Source: M3007 sp037130425
GTDB taxonomy: Bacteria; Bacteroidota; Bacteroidia; Chitinophagales; Saprospiraceae
Assembly: GCA_037130425.1 (NCBI GenBank)
Contig: JBAXTB010000389.1
Span: 1-5,382 of the forward strand
Reading direction: 5' to 3'
DNA: 5,382 nt
Part shown: piece after piece, positions 1 through 5,382 of the stretch
Layout of the letters: every line of letters starts with the position of its first letter
Numbering within the stretch: the first letter of the stretch is position 1
The notes under the pieces: generated by a model
Database searches by the model: none
Told to the model about the DNA's origin: nothing
What the model saw: only the letters and a program-made list of their open reading frames with translations
Made by a program: the position numbers and the translations under genes

Positions 1-48
1 AATATCGAACAGAAGAATATCGAATATCGAACGGGTGCGTTGCGTTTG
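1..48. repeat. AATATCGA-type intergenic repeat, left copy
   Basis: This stretch has three ATATCGAA cores (one near position 2, two around 16-31), followed by CGGGTGCGTTGCG. A very similar element sits at 5015-5059 in the same orientation: both share AATATCGAACAGA, then GAATATCGAA, then CGGG(T/G)GCGTTGCG. The extra ATATCGA unit is at a different place in each copy, as expected for a slipping short repeat. I recall similar AATATCGA stretches between genes in many Bacteroidota genomes, but cannot verify that here. The left end of the element may lie outside the window. Confidence 0.7.
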
Positions 49-87
49 GGCTTTTTTAGGGAAGCTAAGGGCAACGCACCCGTTTTT
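31..87 (+). terminator. Long-loop hairpin with T-run, possible rightward terminator
   Basis: A perfect 13-bp inverted repeat, ACGGGTGCGTTGC (31-43) and GCAACGCACCCGT (71-83), encloses a 27-nt loop and is followed directly by TTTTT (83-87). Read rightward this has the shape of a rho-independent terminator for a gene upstream of the window. Read leftward there is no T-run after the stem. The loop is longer than usual and the left arm is part of the AATATCGA repeat, so it could equally be the palindromic end of a mobile repeat. Confidence 0.45.
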
Positions 88-91
88 ATTT

Positions 92-118
92 GGTTTATTT
101 GGTTTATTTGGTTTATTT
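92..118. repeat. 9-bp tandem repeat, three exact copies
   Basis: GGTTTATTT is repeated three times without change, and the preceding 9 nt (TTTTTATTT, 83-91) look like a fourth, decayed copy overlapping the T-run of the hairpin. It lies in non-coding DNA between that hairpin and the REP-like cluster. No function is evident. It is a candidate slippage locus. Confidence 0.8.
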
Positions 119-135
119 GTAACTATTTACGATTA

Positions 136-252
136 AAAAATCCTGAAAGGATTATATGTTTATAGCAATGTTGGATGTTCCTTTTATCCAAATCCCGAAG
201 GGATTTTATGTATTTTTATAGCGTTTTTACATACAATCCTTTCAGGATTTTT
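136..252. repeat. REP-like cluster of three small hairpins, REPIN-like
   Basis: Three related short palindromes are present. Unit 1 (139-153) is AATCCT-GAA-AGGATT. Unit 2 (190-206) is AAATCCC-GAA-GGGATTT in the same orientation. Unit 3 (235-249) is the exact reverse complement of unit 1. Unit 1 with its flank (136-159) and unit 3 with its flank (229-252) form a 24-nt inverted repeat with one mismatch. Units 1 and 2 differ by a T-to-C change in one arm matched by A-to-G in the other, so pairing is kept. Both carry a TATAGC-containing tail. Two inverted REP units around a spacer is the layout called REPIN, usually mobilised by RAYT transposases; no such transposase is in this window. Unit 3 lies about 25 nt past the stop of the leftward gene and may also shield its mRNA 3' end. 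Confidence 0.65.
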
Positions 253-274
253 GGACTGTGCTAAGTACTTACGT

Positions 275-817
275 TTATTTTACAAAATGTCCGATTTCAT
301 TTGTAGCCGATTTTGTTGATTTTAAGGCAAAAACCATTTCTTTTTGTAGAAAAAGAATCAGTTCATTCGCATTTTTAGTGGAAAAATATATTTGCCCGCC
401 GTTTATCAGATCGAGGCGCAGCACCTCGTAGCGTGGGTTTGTAAGCAGGAATAAGCGTGTAAAGCGCATGATTGGAAATCCAAATTGTGCATTGGGCGGC
501 AAATCCTCCGGCGGAACCCGGCTCACAATTTTGATTTCATCCCAATCGAGATGTTGGTAATACAGTTGGAACGGGAAATACCGCAAATCCCAGCCCTTGG
601 GGGAAATTCGAATAGAAAAGCGGCCGTTGGCAATCATTAAACACATTGGCACAGCGGTTATCAAAAGTACCAAATGAGCGCCTTGCCCTGTCAATGGCCA
701 TACAAAGCCTGCTTCTTTGGCCGCAAATGCCGCTAATTGCCAAATAATTGCTGCCAAACAAATCCATTTTAGCCACCGTAAATAAGGGTGGACATCGTAT
801 TGCTGCTCTGCGTACAT
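275..817 (-). CDS. Small membrane protein, two TM helices plus PH-like domain
   Basis: The product is a 180-residue protein of unknown function. Two hydrophobic segments are visible, at about residues 16-33 and 47-63, separated by a short loop, so it is probably an inner-membrane hairpin. The part after residue 66 is soluble and rich in alternating beta-type segments (FSIRISPKGWDLRYFPF, then LDWDEIKIVSRV, then VLRLDLINGGQIYFSTK), ending with a helix-like stretch ELILFLQKE. That order, beta strands with a conserved-looking W-D-E-I and a closing helix, resembles bacterial PH-like domains found on small membrane proteins; this is a resemblance judged by eye, not a database match. The chosen ATG is 13 nt downstream of a -7-like box (831-838). 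The gene is divergent from the kinase operon with 190 bp between starts. A 79-residue overlapping frame (537-776) on the same strand is a shadow. I am confident it is coding, less so about the fold. Confidence 0.8.
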   Translation of the reverse strand: MYAEQQYDVHPYLRWLKWICLAAIIWQLAAFAAKEAGFVWPLTGQGAHLVLLITAVPMCLMIANGRFSIRISPKGWDLRYFPFQLYYQHLDWDEIKIVSRVPPEDLPPNAQFGFPIMRFTRLFLLTNPRYEVLRLDLINGGQIYFSTKNANELILFLQKEMVFALKSTKSATNEIGHFVK

Positions 818-830
818 GCTACTTTTTTTA

Positions 831-861
831 CAAAGATGGCCGCATAAAGCATTTCCTGAAA
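831..861 (-). promoter_or_regulatory. Candidate promoter of the leftward membrane-protein gene
   Basis: On the minus strand CATCTTTG (831-838) matches the Bacteroidota -7 consensus TAnnTTTG except for the first base. TTTC (858-861) lies 19 nt upstream and matches the -33 TTTG at three of four bases. The ATG would follow the TTTG by 13 nt, giving a very short leader with an A-rich run (TAAAAAAAG) instead of a clear Shine-Dalgarno sequence. Moderate to weak match. Confidence 0.4.
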
Positions 862-936
862 GCGCGGACGAGCAAGTGGCACGACTGAATGTGTAGTCGG
901 CGGCCAGGATCGTTTATTTCCTACAGGCCGTTTAGC

Positions 937-968
937 AAGTGGTCATTTTGGTTGCGTAAGTGGTCATT
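937..968 (+). promoter_or_regulatory. Candidate LytTR-type operator, 11-bp direct repeat at 21-bp period
   Basis: AAGTGGTCATT occurs exactly at 937-947 and again at 958-968, so equivalent bases are 21 bp (two helical turns) apart. The second copy touches the candidate -33 box of the kinase promoter. A partial third copy, AGCAAGTGG, is at 871-879. LytTR regulators such as AgrA, and E. coli YpdB as I recall, bind direct repeats of about 9-10 bp at roughly this period, and a LytTR regulator is encoded in the downstream operon. The repeat does not match the published LytTR consensus well over its full length, so assignment rests on spacing, position and context. Confidence 0.5.
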
Positions 969-996
969 GGCGTACAATTGCATTAAATTACCTTTG
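966..996 (+). promoter_or_regulatory. Promoter of the kinase-regulator operon
   Basis: TACCTTTG (989-996) is a perfect match to the Bacteroidota -7 element TAnnTTTG. ATTG (966-969) lies 19 nt upstream and matches the -33 TTTG at three of four bases. Transcription would be expected to start near position 1000, leaving a leader of only about 8 nt before the ATG at 1008. No Shine-Dalgarno sequence is visible, which is common in this phylum. The position also supports 1008 as the true start codon. Confidence 0.7.
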
Positions 997-1007
997 GCGC
1001 ACGAGAC

Positions 1008-4000
1008 ATGATTGAATTCAGGACATCCATTCGAACTTTTATCATTTCACTGCTACTCTTGGCAGTAACGCCCCTTATTGCCCAAAAAGCAGCCGGCATT
1101 GCCCCCAAACAATCACCAGACGTATTAGATTTATTTTCCCGGTTCCGGCATTACACGATGGAGCAAGGTTTGTCGAACAACTCCGTTTCAAGTATCGTGC
1201 AAGATGACGATGGGTTTCTCTGGTTCGGAACGGAAGAAGGCTTGAACAGGTTCGATGGCGAGCGCTTCAGCGCTTTTTTTCATAATGCTTCAGGCAAAGG
1301 ATTACCCAATGACCATATCATCCAAATGGCGAAATTAACCGGGAATCGAATCCTGATCGGATCAGAGAAAGGTTTGTGTATATTACATACCAGAACACTT
1401 CGATTTGAGCCGATCCCCTTGCCTAATCGGGAAGGGCAACTGATGGCAGACGACATGATCGGGTTCATATTTGTAGATAGCAAAAACCAATGCTGGATTG
1501 CCACGGAATTTGCGGTTTACGTATTAAACGATCGGTTTCAAATCATCCATTCCCTTTTTAAACCGGCAAAGGCAAACGACAACAACAATGGAACTTATGC
1601 CCGCGGATTTATGGAGTTACCCAATGGGCTGGTTGTGGTAAAATTTGCAAGTTTTACGCCTCCTTATAACGCGCCTTGGCAAGTCATTGATTTTCAAAGC
1701 CAAACAACCGCGCCCCTGTGTAAATTAATCCCGACTTGCAGCCCCTTAGATTCCGCCCAATCGCCGGGCAGTATTTTCTGTGATGGTAAGAACAGCATTT
1801 GGTATACCACCATCAATACCTATACGCCTACCCATGTGTACCGTTTTGATTGGGCCGCGCAAAAAGCGGAACCGATCATTGAACGAAATTTTAAAGACCC
1901 ACAGGCTGAAAAATACAACTCATTCGGCTATCCCTCTTTAATATCCGACAGCCTGATTTTTTTAGAACGGTATTTCGGCGCTCCCATTGTTTACAATCAA
2001 GAAAACGGTACTATAACTGACTTGCCGCAATGGAAAAGTTCCTTCCCAGACGGAAAACATATTTTAAATTTTCAAGATCGAGACGGCAACCTTTGGCTTT
2101 GCCCGCGTTTTGAGGGTATTTATTTTTTAACCCTCAAAAATTTGCCGACGACACCCATGACAGCGCTGAATACGGCGCATAAAAAAGTGATGGCCGATAC
2201 AAAGGTTTCTGAAGAATGGTTTGGTTTTATTAGTACAAACTGGGCGGGAAAATGGGTGGTAAGCAGCGGCAACGGCGGGCTATACAGCATGAACAAATCG
2301 GATCGCGGGGTTACAGGGAACGTATTGACCAATCCGTTTCACAGTTACGCTTATGGTAGCGCTTTCGCACCGGATCGGGGAGATACTATATGGATGACTT
2401 CATTGGGCGGCCTCACCTGGTATAATCCGGTTAGCAATACAAACGGGCTATTGAGCAAACTCGTTCCCGGACTTGATTCCTTAAACGGTCGATTTTTGTT
2501 TCGCGACCATCGCGGGCGTATCTGGTCGCGCGTGTATAACAACGGAGTATGCTTTTTCGACACCCGTACCCGTAAATTTTTCCATTTTCCCAGTATTGGG
2601 GCCAATCCGCCCTTTCCAATCGTCTCAGCTACCGCCTGCTCCGAGGGGCCGGATGGGGACATGTGGTTTTGCTTTGGAAATGAAAAAAAATACATTGTCC
2701 GTTGGCGCCAATCAACCGGAACCTTTGAAAAGATCGCGCCTGATTGTCCGCCCGGGGTTGATTGTGCCCAAGGGTTTGAAATATTAGCCGACAAGCGCAA
2801 TAATGTATGGCTTAATACTGGTCAAAAATGGTACATAATGGACGTCAGCACCAGAAAGGTGCAAAATTTCGGCAAGAAAAACGGCCTTTCTACCAACAAA
2901 CCGAACGGCCTATGCCTTGATCGGGACGGGAATGTATGGTTTGCAACGCCGTATGGCTTGAGCCGTTATGAAGCCTCCAGTCATCAGGTCAGGACTTTTT
3001 ACCAAACCGACGGATTGCTATCTAATATTATTTCCAATGTTGAACTGATCGACACAAGCAAAAATATATTGTTTGTTTCTACCGACCGCGGGTTATGCCT
3101 TTTTGAACCCGACAAAGTAGATACGGCTACCGCTGCGCCGCATACTTTGGTTACGCGGATACAGGTTTTTGACAATGAAATTCCAATTCCCGAAAATGGC
3201 GGCATCAGCCTTGCCTACAATCAAAATGATTTACGGATTGAATTTACAGGCGTCAATTTTATCAACGGTGCAAACAACCGCTACCAGTACAGTTTGGAAC
3301 CGGAAGGCAGCCCAGCCGACTGGAAAGACGCCGGAACCGATAATTTTGCCAATTTTCTGAATCTTTCGCCAGGTCGGTACACATTTTACGCGCGCACGGC
3401 CAACAGCGACGGTATTTGGGGCGAAACGCCTGCGGTGCTCAGTATTTTGATTTATCCGCCCTGGTGGCAAACCTGGACTTTCCGGATTTCCTTATTGGCC
3501 GCATTAGCCGCCGCTATTTGGTGGTTTTATAGGCGCCAAATCAGTCGGGCGGAAACGCGGGAGGCGGAAAAAGCCAAGGTGCGGCAACAAATGGCCGACC
3601 TGGAAATGCGGGCCTTACGCTCCCAGATGAATCCGCATTTTGTGTTCAATGCCCTGAATTCGGTGCAGAATTTTATCCTGAAAAACGATACCCGCGAGGC
3701 CAGTCGCTACCTCACCAAATTCGCACGGCTGATGCGGCTTATTTTGGAAAATTCAGAGTCGCCGGTGGTACCATTAGACCGCGAAATTGAACTATTGCGC
3801 TATTACACAGAAATGGAGGCGCTGCGCTTTAATCAGCATTTTGCCTTTGATTTTCAAATAGATACAAACCTGAGTGCCGAATCGGTGGCTATTCCGGGGA
3901 TGCTGATTCAGCCGCATATTGAAAACGCTATATGGCACGGATTGATGCACAAAGAAGATGCAGGGGCTAAACTTTGGGTGCGTTTTATAAAAGCCGAAAA

Positions 4001-4265
4001 CAATACCATTATATGTGAAATAGAAGACAACGGCGTGGGGCGCGCCAAGGCTGCCGAACTGGAACAGGATCGCCCCAAAAACCACCGTTCTACCGGACTG
4101 AGCAATATCCGTACCCGACTGGAACTGCTGAATGCGCAGTTGGCAAATGATATCAGCCTCGAATTCAATGACTTACACGATGAAATGGGCAACGCCACCG
4201 GAACCAAGGTGGTCGTGCGTATGCCCATGATGGCGGTTCAACCCATTACTGCATCCAAAAATTAA
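1008..4265 (+). CDS. Reg_prop/Y_Y_Y sensor histidine kinase, LytS type
   Basis: This is a large membrane sensor kinase of 1085 residues. Residues 1-25 form a signal peptide (basic start, then FIISLLLLAV). About 40-705 is a periplasmic beta-propeller region with at least 12 recognisable blade motifs, such as LWFGTEEGLNRFD (71-83), VWFATPYGLSRYE (643-655) and LFVSTDRGLCLFE (688-700). Fourteen blades in two propellers is usual for the family. A Y_Y_Y domain follows (about 742-815, ending GRYTFYARTANSDGIWGE), then one TM helix (about 825-841) and a charged helical linker (843-870). The His_kinase domain has the H-box QMNPHFVFNALN with phospho-acceptor His877. The HATPase has N-box QPHIENAIWHGL (968-979), DNGVG (1007-1011) and STGLSNIRTRL (1028-1038). 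All key residues are present. Unlike fused hybrid (HTCS) regulators it has no receiver or AraC-type domain; its partner is encoded 7 nt downstream. The ligand is unknown; classic HTCS relatives sense glycans, but no polysaccharide genes are visible here. Confidence 0.95.
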   Translation: MIEFRTSIRTFIISLLLLAVTPLIAQKAAGIAPKQSPDVLDLFSRFRHYTMEQGLSNNSVSSIVQDDDGFLWFGTEEGLNRFDGERFSAFFHNASGKGLPNDHIIQMAKLTGNRILIGSEKGLCILHTRTLRFEPIPLPNREGQLMADDMIGFIFVDSKNQCWIATEFAVYVLNDRFQIIHSLFKPAKANDNNNGTYARGFMELPNGLVVVKFASFTPPYNAPWQVIDFQSQTTAPLCKLIPTCSPLDSAQSPGSIFCDGKNSIWYTTINTYTPTHVYRFDWAAQKAEPIIERNFKDPQAEKYNSFGYPSLISDSLIFLERYFGAPIVYNQENGTITDLPQWKSSFPDGKHILNFQDRDGNLWLCPRFEGIYFLTLKNLPTTPMTALNTAHKKVMADTKVSEEWFGFISTNWAGKWVVSSGNGGLYSMNKSDRGVTGNVLTNPFHSYAYGSAFAPDRGDTIWMTSLGGLTWYNPVSNTNGLLSKLVPGLDSLNGRFLFRDHRGRIWSRVYNNGVCFFDTRTRKFFHFPSIGANPPFPIVSATACSEGPDGDMWFCFGNEKKYIVRWRQSTGTFEKIAPDCPPGVDCAQGFEILADKRNNVWLNTGQKWYIMDVSTRKVQNFGKKNGLSTNKPNGLCLDRDGNVWFATPYGLSRYEASSHQVRTFYQTDGLLSNIISNVELIDTSKNILFVSTDRGLCLFEPDKVDTATAAPHTLVTRIQVFDNEIPIPENGGISLAYNQNDLRIEFTGVNFINGANNRYQYSLEPEGSPADWKDAGTDNFANFLNLSPGRYTFYARTANSDGIWGETPAVLSILIYPPWWQTWTFRISLLAALAAAIWWFYRRQISRAETREAEKAKVRQQMADLEMRALRSQMNPHFVFNALNSVQNFILKNDTREASRYLTKFARLMRLILENSESPVVPLDREIELLRYYTEMEALRFNQHFAFDFQIDTNLSAESVAIPGMLIQPHIENAIWHGLMHKEDAGAKLWVRFIKAENNTIICEIEDNGVGRAKAAELEQDRPKNHRSTGLSNIRTRLELLNAQLANDISLEFNDLHDEMGNATGTKVVVRMPMMAVQPITASKN

Positions 4266-4272
4266 AACCAAT

Positions 4273-5016
4273 ATGAAAGCAATTCTCATCGACGACGAAC
4301 CCAATGCCACGGAAGCACTCACCAATATGCTGCGCATGACCGCCCCGGATGTCGAGGTGATTGCGGTGGCCAATAACCCGCTGATCGGTCTGGAACAACT
4401 GCAGACCATGCAGCCTGACTTGCTTTTTTTAGACATTCAAATGCCGCGCATGACGGGTTTTGAATTGCTGGAAAAATTAGATAAATTTAATTTCTCCGTG
4501 ATTTTCACGACAGCTTACGACCAATATGCGCTGCAAGCTTTCAAGGTTTCTGCAGTGGATTACCTGTTGAAACCCATTGATCTGGATGAACTGGAAGCCG
4601 CCGTTGGGAAAGTGCGGGACCGAATGCAAGCCGCACAGCCTGATTTCAGTGCCTTGGAGCAGTTGTTTCAGCAAGTACAAAAACCTGAACCACAGCGTAT
4701 TGCATTGCCCATCAGCGACGGATTGATGTTTGTGCAAGTGGCCGATATTGTGCGTTTGCAATCGGATTCCAACTACACGACGTTTTATTTTACCAACCGG
4801 GAAAAAATCCTTGTTTCGCGCACGATGGGCTATTTTGAAAACATGCTCGCCAAACAAAATTTCTGCCGCGTACACCACTCGCATTTGATTAATATGGCCC
4901 AAATATCGCGCTATGTACGCACGGATGGCGGCTATGCCGAAATGTCGGACGGCTCGAAGGTAGAGATTTCGCGGCGGAAAAAGGACGATTTTGTGGCAAT
5001 GATGGAAGGGAAGTGA
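4273..5016 (+). CDS. LytTR-family response regulator
   Basis: This 247-residue cytoplasmic transcription factor is of the usual length for LytR/AgrA-type regulators. The receiver domain (about 1-118) has the acidic pair D7-D8, the phospho-acceptor D54 in LLFLDIQMPRMTGFEL, the switch residue T80 in FTTAYD, and K100 in YLLKPID. A linker (about 119-140, Q/E-rich) leads to a LytTR DNA-binding domain (about 142-245) with the family's typical RLQSDSNYTTFYF strand pair, the VHHSHLINMAQI segment and a DGSKVEISRRKK end. Nothing is truncated. It starts 7 nt after the kinase stop, so the two are almost certainly co-transcribed and form a cognate pair in which His877 of the kinase passes phosphate to D54. 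LytTR proteins bind direct repeats; the candidate site at 937-968 suggests autoregulation. Its TGA stop overlaps the first bases of an AATATCGA repeat. Confidence 0.96.
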   Translation: MKAILIDDEPNATEALTNMLRMTAPDVEVIAVANNPLIGLEQLQTMQPDLLFLDIQMPRMTGFELLEKLDKFNFSVIFTTAYDQYALQAFKVSAVDYLLKPIDLDELEAAVGKVRDRMQAAQPDFSALEQLFQQVQKPEPQRIALPISDGLMFVQVADIVRLQSDSNYTTFYFTNREKILVSRTMGYFENMLAKQNFCRVHHSHLINMAQISRYVRTDGGYAEMSDGSKVEISRRKKDDFVAMMEGK

Positions 5017-5059
5017 ATATCGAATATCGAACAGATGAATATCGAACGGGGGCGTTGCG
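5015..5059. repeat. AATATCGA-type intergenic repeat, right copy
   Basis: The repeat begins inside the regulator's TGA codon. It carries three ATATCGAA cores (from about 5018, 5025 and 5039) and then CGGGGGCGTTGCG, matching the left-end element in the same orientation. Unlike that copy, it has no perfect GCAACGC downstream arm. A loose echo of the left copy's downstream part (AAGGCCAACG then TTTTT, 5119-5138) may be a decayed remnant. Confidence 0.7.
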
Positions 5060-5167
5060 GCTGGGTATTTTCGGATGCAATGGTTTCTACAGAAAGCGCC
5101 AAACTGAAGCTGGGTGATAAGGCCAACGTGAGGTTTTTCACCAAATAAAAAGTTGGGATCATCTGTA
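5060..5167. other. Intergenic stretch with no convincing gene
   Basis: No RNA gene, clear terminator or strong ORF is visible here. The only coding possibility is a 37-codon plus-strand frame (ATG at 5035, TAA at 5146-5148) that starts inside the AATATCGA repeat and ends ESAKLKLGDKANVRFFTK. It lacks a recognisable family and has no visible promoter of its own, so I do not call it a gene. Confidence 0.5.
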
Positions 5168-5199
5168 ATTGTCGGCTTGACTCAAGTCACGCCGACAAT
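5168..5199. repeat. 32-nt palindrome flanked by 8-bp direct repeats
   Basis: ATTGTCGGC (5168-5176) and GCCGACAAT (5191-5199) are perfect 9-bp arms. After one T/C mismatch the stem continues with TGAC/GTCA around a TCAA loop, giving a 13-bp stem in all. GATCATCT occurs on both sides (5157-5164 and 5206-5213). A six-T run (5215-5220) lies 15 nt past the stem, too far for a standard intrinsic terminator, although the hairpin could still mark the operon's 3' end. It is equally symmetrical in both directions. Confidence 0.6.
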
Positions 5200-5285
5200 A
5201 CGCTCGATCATCTATTTTTTAGTTTTCCTGCTTTTTGTTTCTAATCAAGTCTATTGCCCAGTCCGGTATGATAACCTCGCTGGCG

Positions 5286-5382
5286 CAGGGTTCCAACCCT
5301 GTATCTACTATCATGCGGGTTCCACCCGCTTGTACGGTAAAAGTCGGGTAAAACCCGACAGATGGCAGTCACAGGGTTGGAA
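5286..5382. repeat. Phased array of small palindromes, runs off the window
   Basis: Three perfect small hairpins and the start of a fourth are present: CAGGGTT-CC-AACCCTG (5286-5301), GCGGGT-TCC-ACCCGC (5315-5329), GTCGGGT-AAA-ACCCGAC (5343-5359), and CAGGGTTGGAA from 5372, which is the exact reverse complement of the right part of the first. Starts are 29, 28 and 29 nt apart, with 12-13 nt spacers of unrelated sequence. Stem sequences differ but each remains fully paired around a GGGT/ACCC core. This is not a CRISPR array: repeats are not identical and spacers are far too short. I recall similar GGTT..AACC palindrome strings between genes in Bacteroidota, without a known function. Confidence 0.7.

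Noticed and set aside
1..162. Open frame without a start codon across the left repeats
   Set aside because: The frame has no ATG, is composed of repeats and a terminator-like hairpin, and its translation is low-complexity.
537..776. 79-residue minus-strand frame overlapping the membrane-protein gene
   Set aside because: It is a second frame of the same strand inside a better-supported gene and has no start context of its own.
882..899. Small inverted repeat CGACT..AGTCG in the divergent intergenic region
   Set aside because: A 5-bp stem with an 8-nt loop is expected by chance and has no T-run or other support.
2351..2800. 149-residue minus-strand frame inside the kinase gene
   Set aside because: It lies wholly within the propeller-coding region, has no family features, and the plus-strand product is clearly real. 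The other overlapping frames within 1008-5016 were rejected for the same reason.
5168..5220. Standard rho-independent terminator for the operon
   Set aside because: The T-run begins 15 nt after the stem, so it does not fit the usual hairpin-plus-U-tract arrangement; it is listed as a palindrome instead.
5286..5382. CRISPR array
   Set aside because: The repeats differ from one another, are only 15-17 nt long, and are separated by 12-13 nt; no cas genes are present.

Overview
The window looks like chromosomal DNA from a member of the Bacteroidota. A Saprospiraceae or Chitinophagaceae-like relative is my guess from recollection, not something shown here. The clues are a -33/-7 promoter of the TAnnTTTG type in front of the main operon, a periplasmic Reg_prop/Y_Y_Y propeller sensor joined to a LytS-type kinase, and intergenic DNA full of short palindromic and AATATCGA-type repeats.

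Layout: 1-274 is non-coding and repeat-rich. It holds an AATATCGA repeat running into a hairpin with a T-run, a 9-bp tandem repeat, and a REP-like cluster of three small hairpins. Next is a minus-strand gene (275-817) for a small two-helix membrane protein with a PH-like C-terminal domain. A 190-bp divergent intergenic region follows, with a candidate promoter for each side and an exact 11-bp direct repeat at a 21-bp period just upstream of the rightward promoter. The plus strand then carries a two-gene operon: a 1085-residue sensor histidine kinase (1008-4265) and, 7 nt later, a 247-residue LytTR response regulator (4273-5016). From 5017 to the end there is no convincing gene. That stretch holds a second AATATCGA repeat beginning inside the regulator's stop codon, an isolated palindrome flanked by 8-bp direct repeats, and a phased array of small palindromes running off the window.

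How the genes probably work together: the sensor's periplasmic propellers and Y_Y_Y domain would detect an unknown extracellular or periplasmic signal, and its cytoplasmic His_kinase/HATPase module would phosphorylate Asp54 of the regulator. The regulator's LytTR domain would then bind DNA direct repeats. The 21-bp-period repeat ahead of the kinase gene has the geometry of a LytTR site, so autoregulation is a testable idea, possibly reaching the divergent membrane-protein gene. The ligand and the target genes cannot be read from this window.
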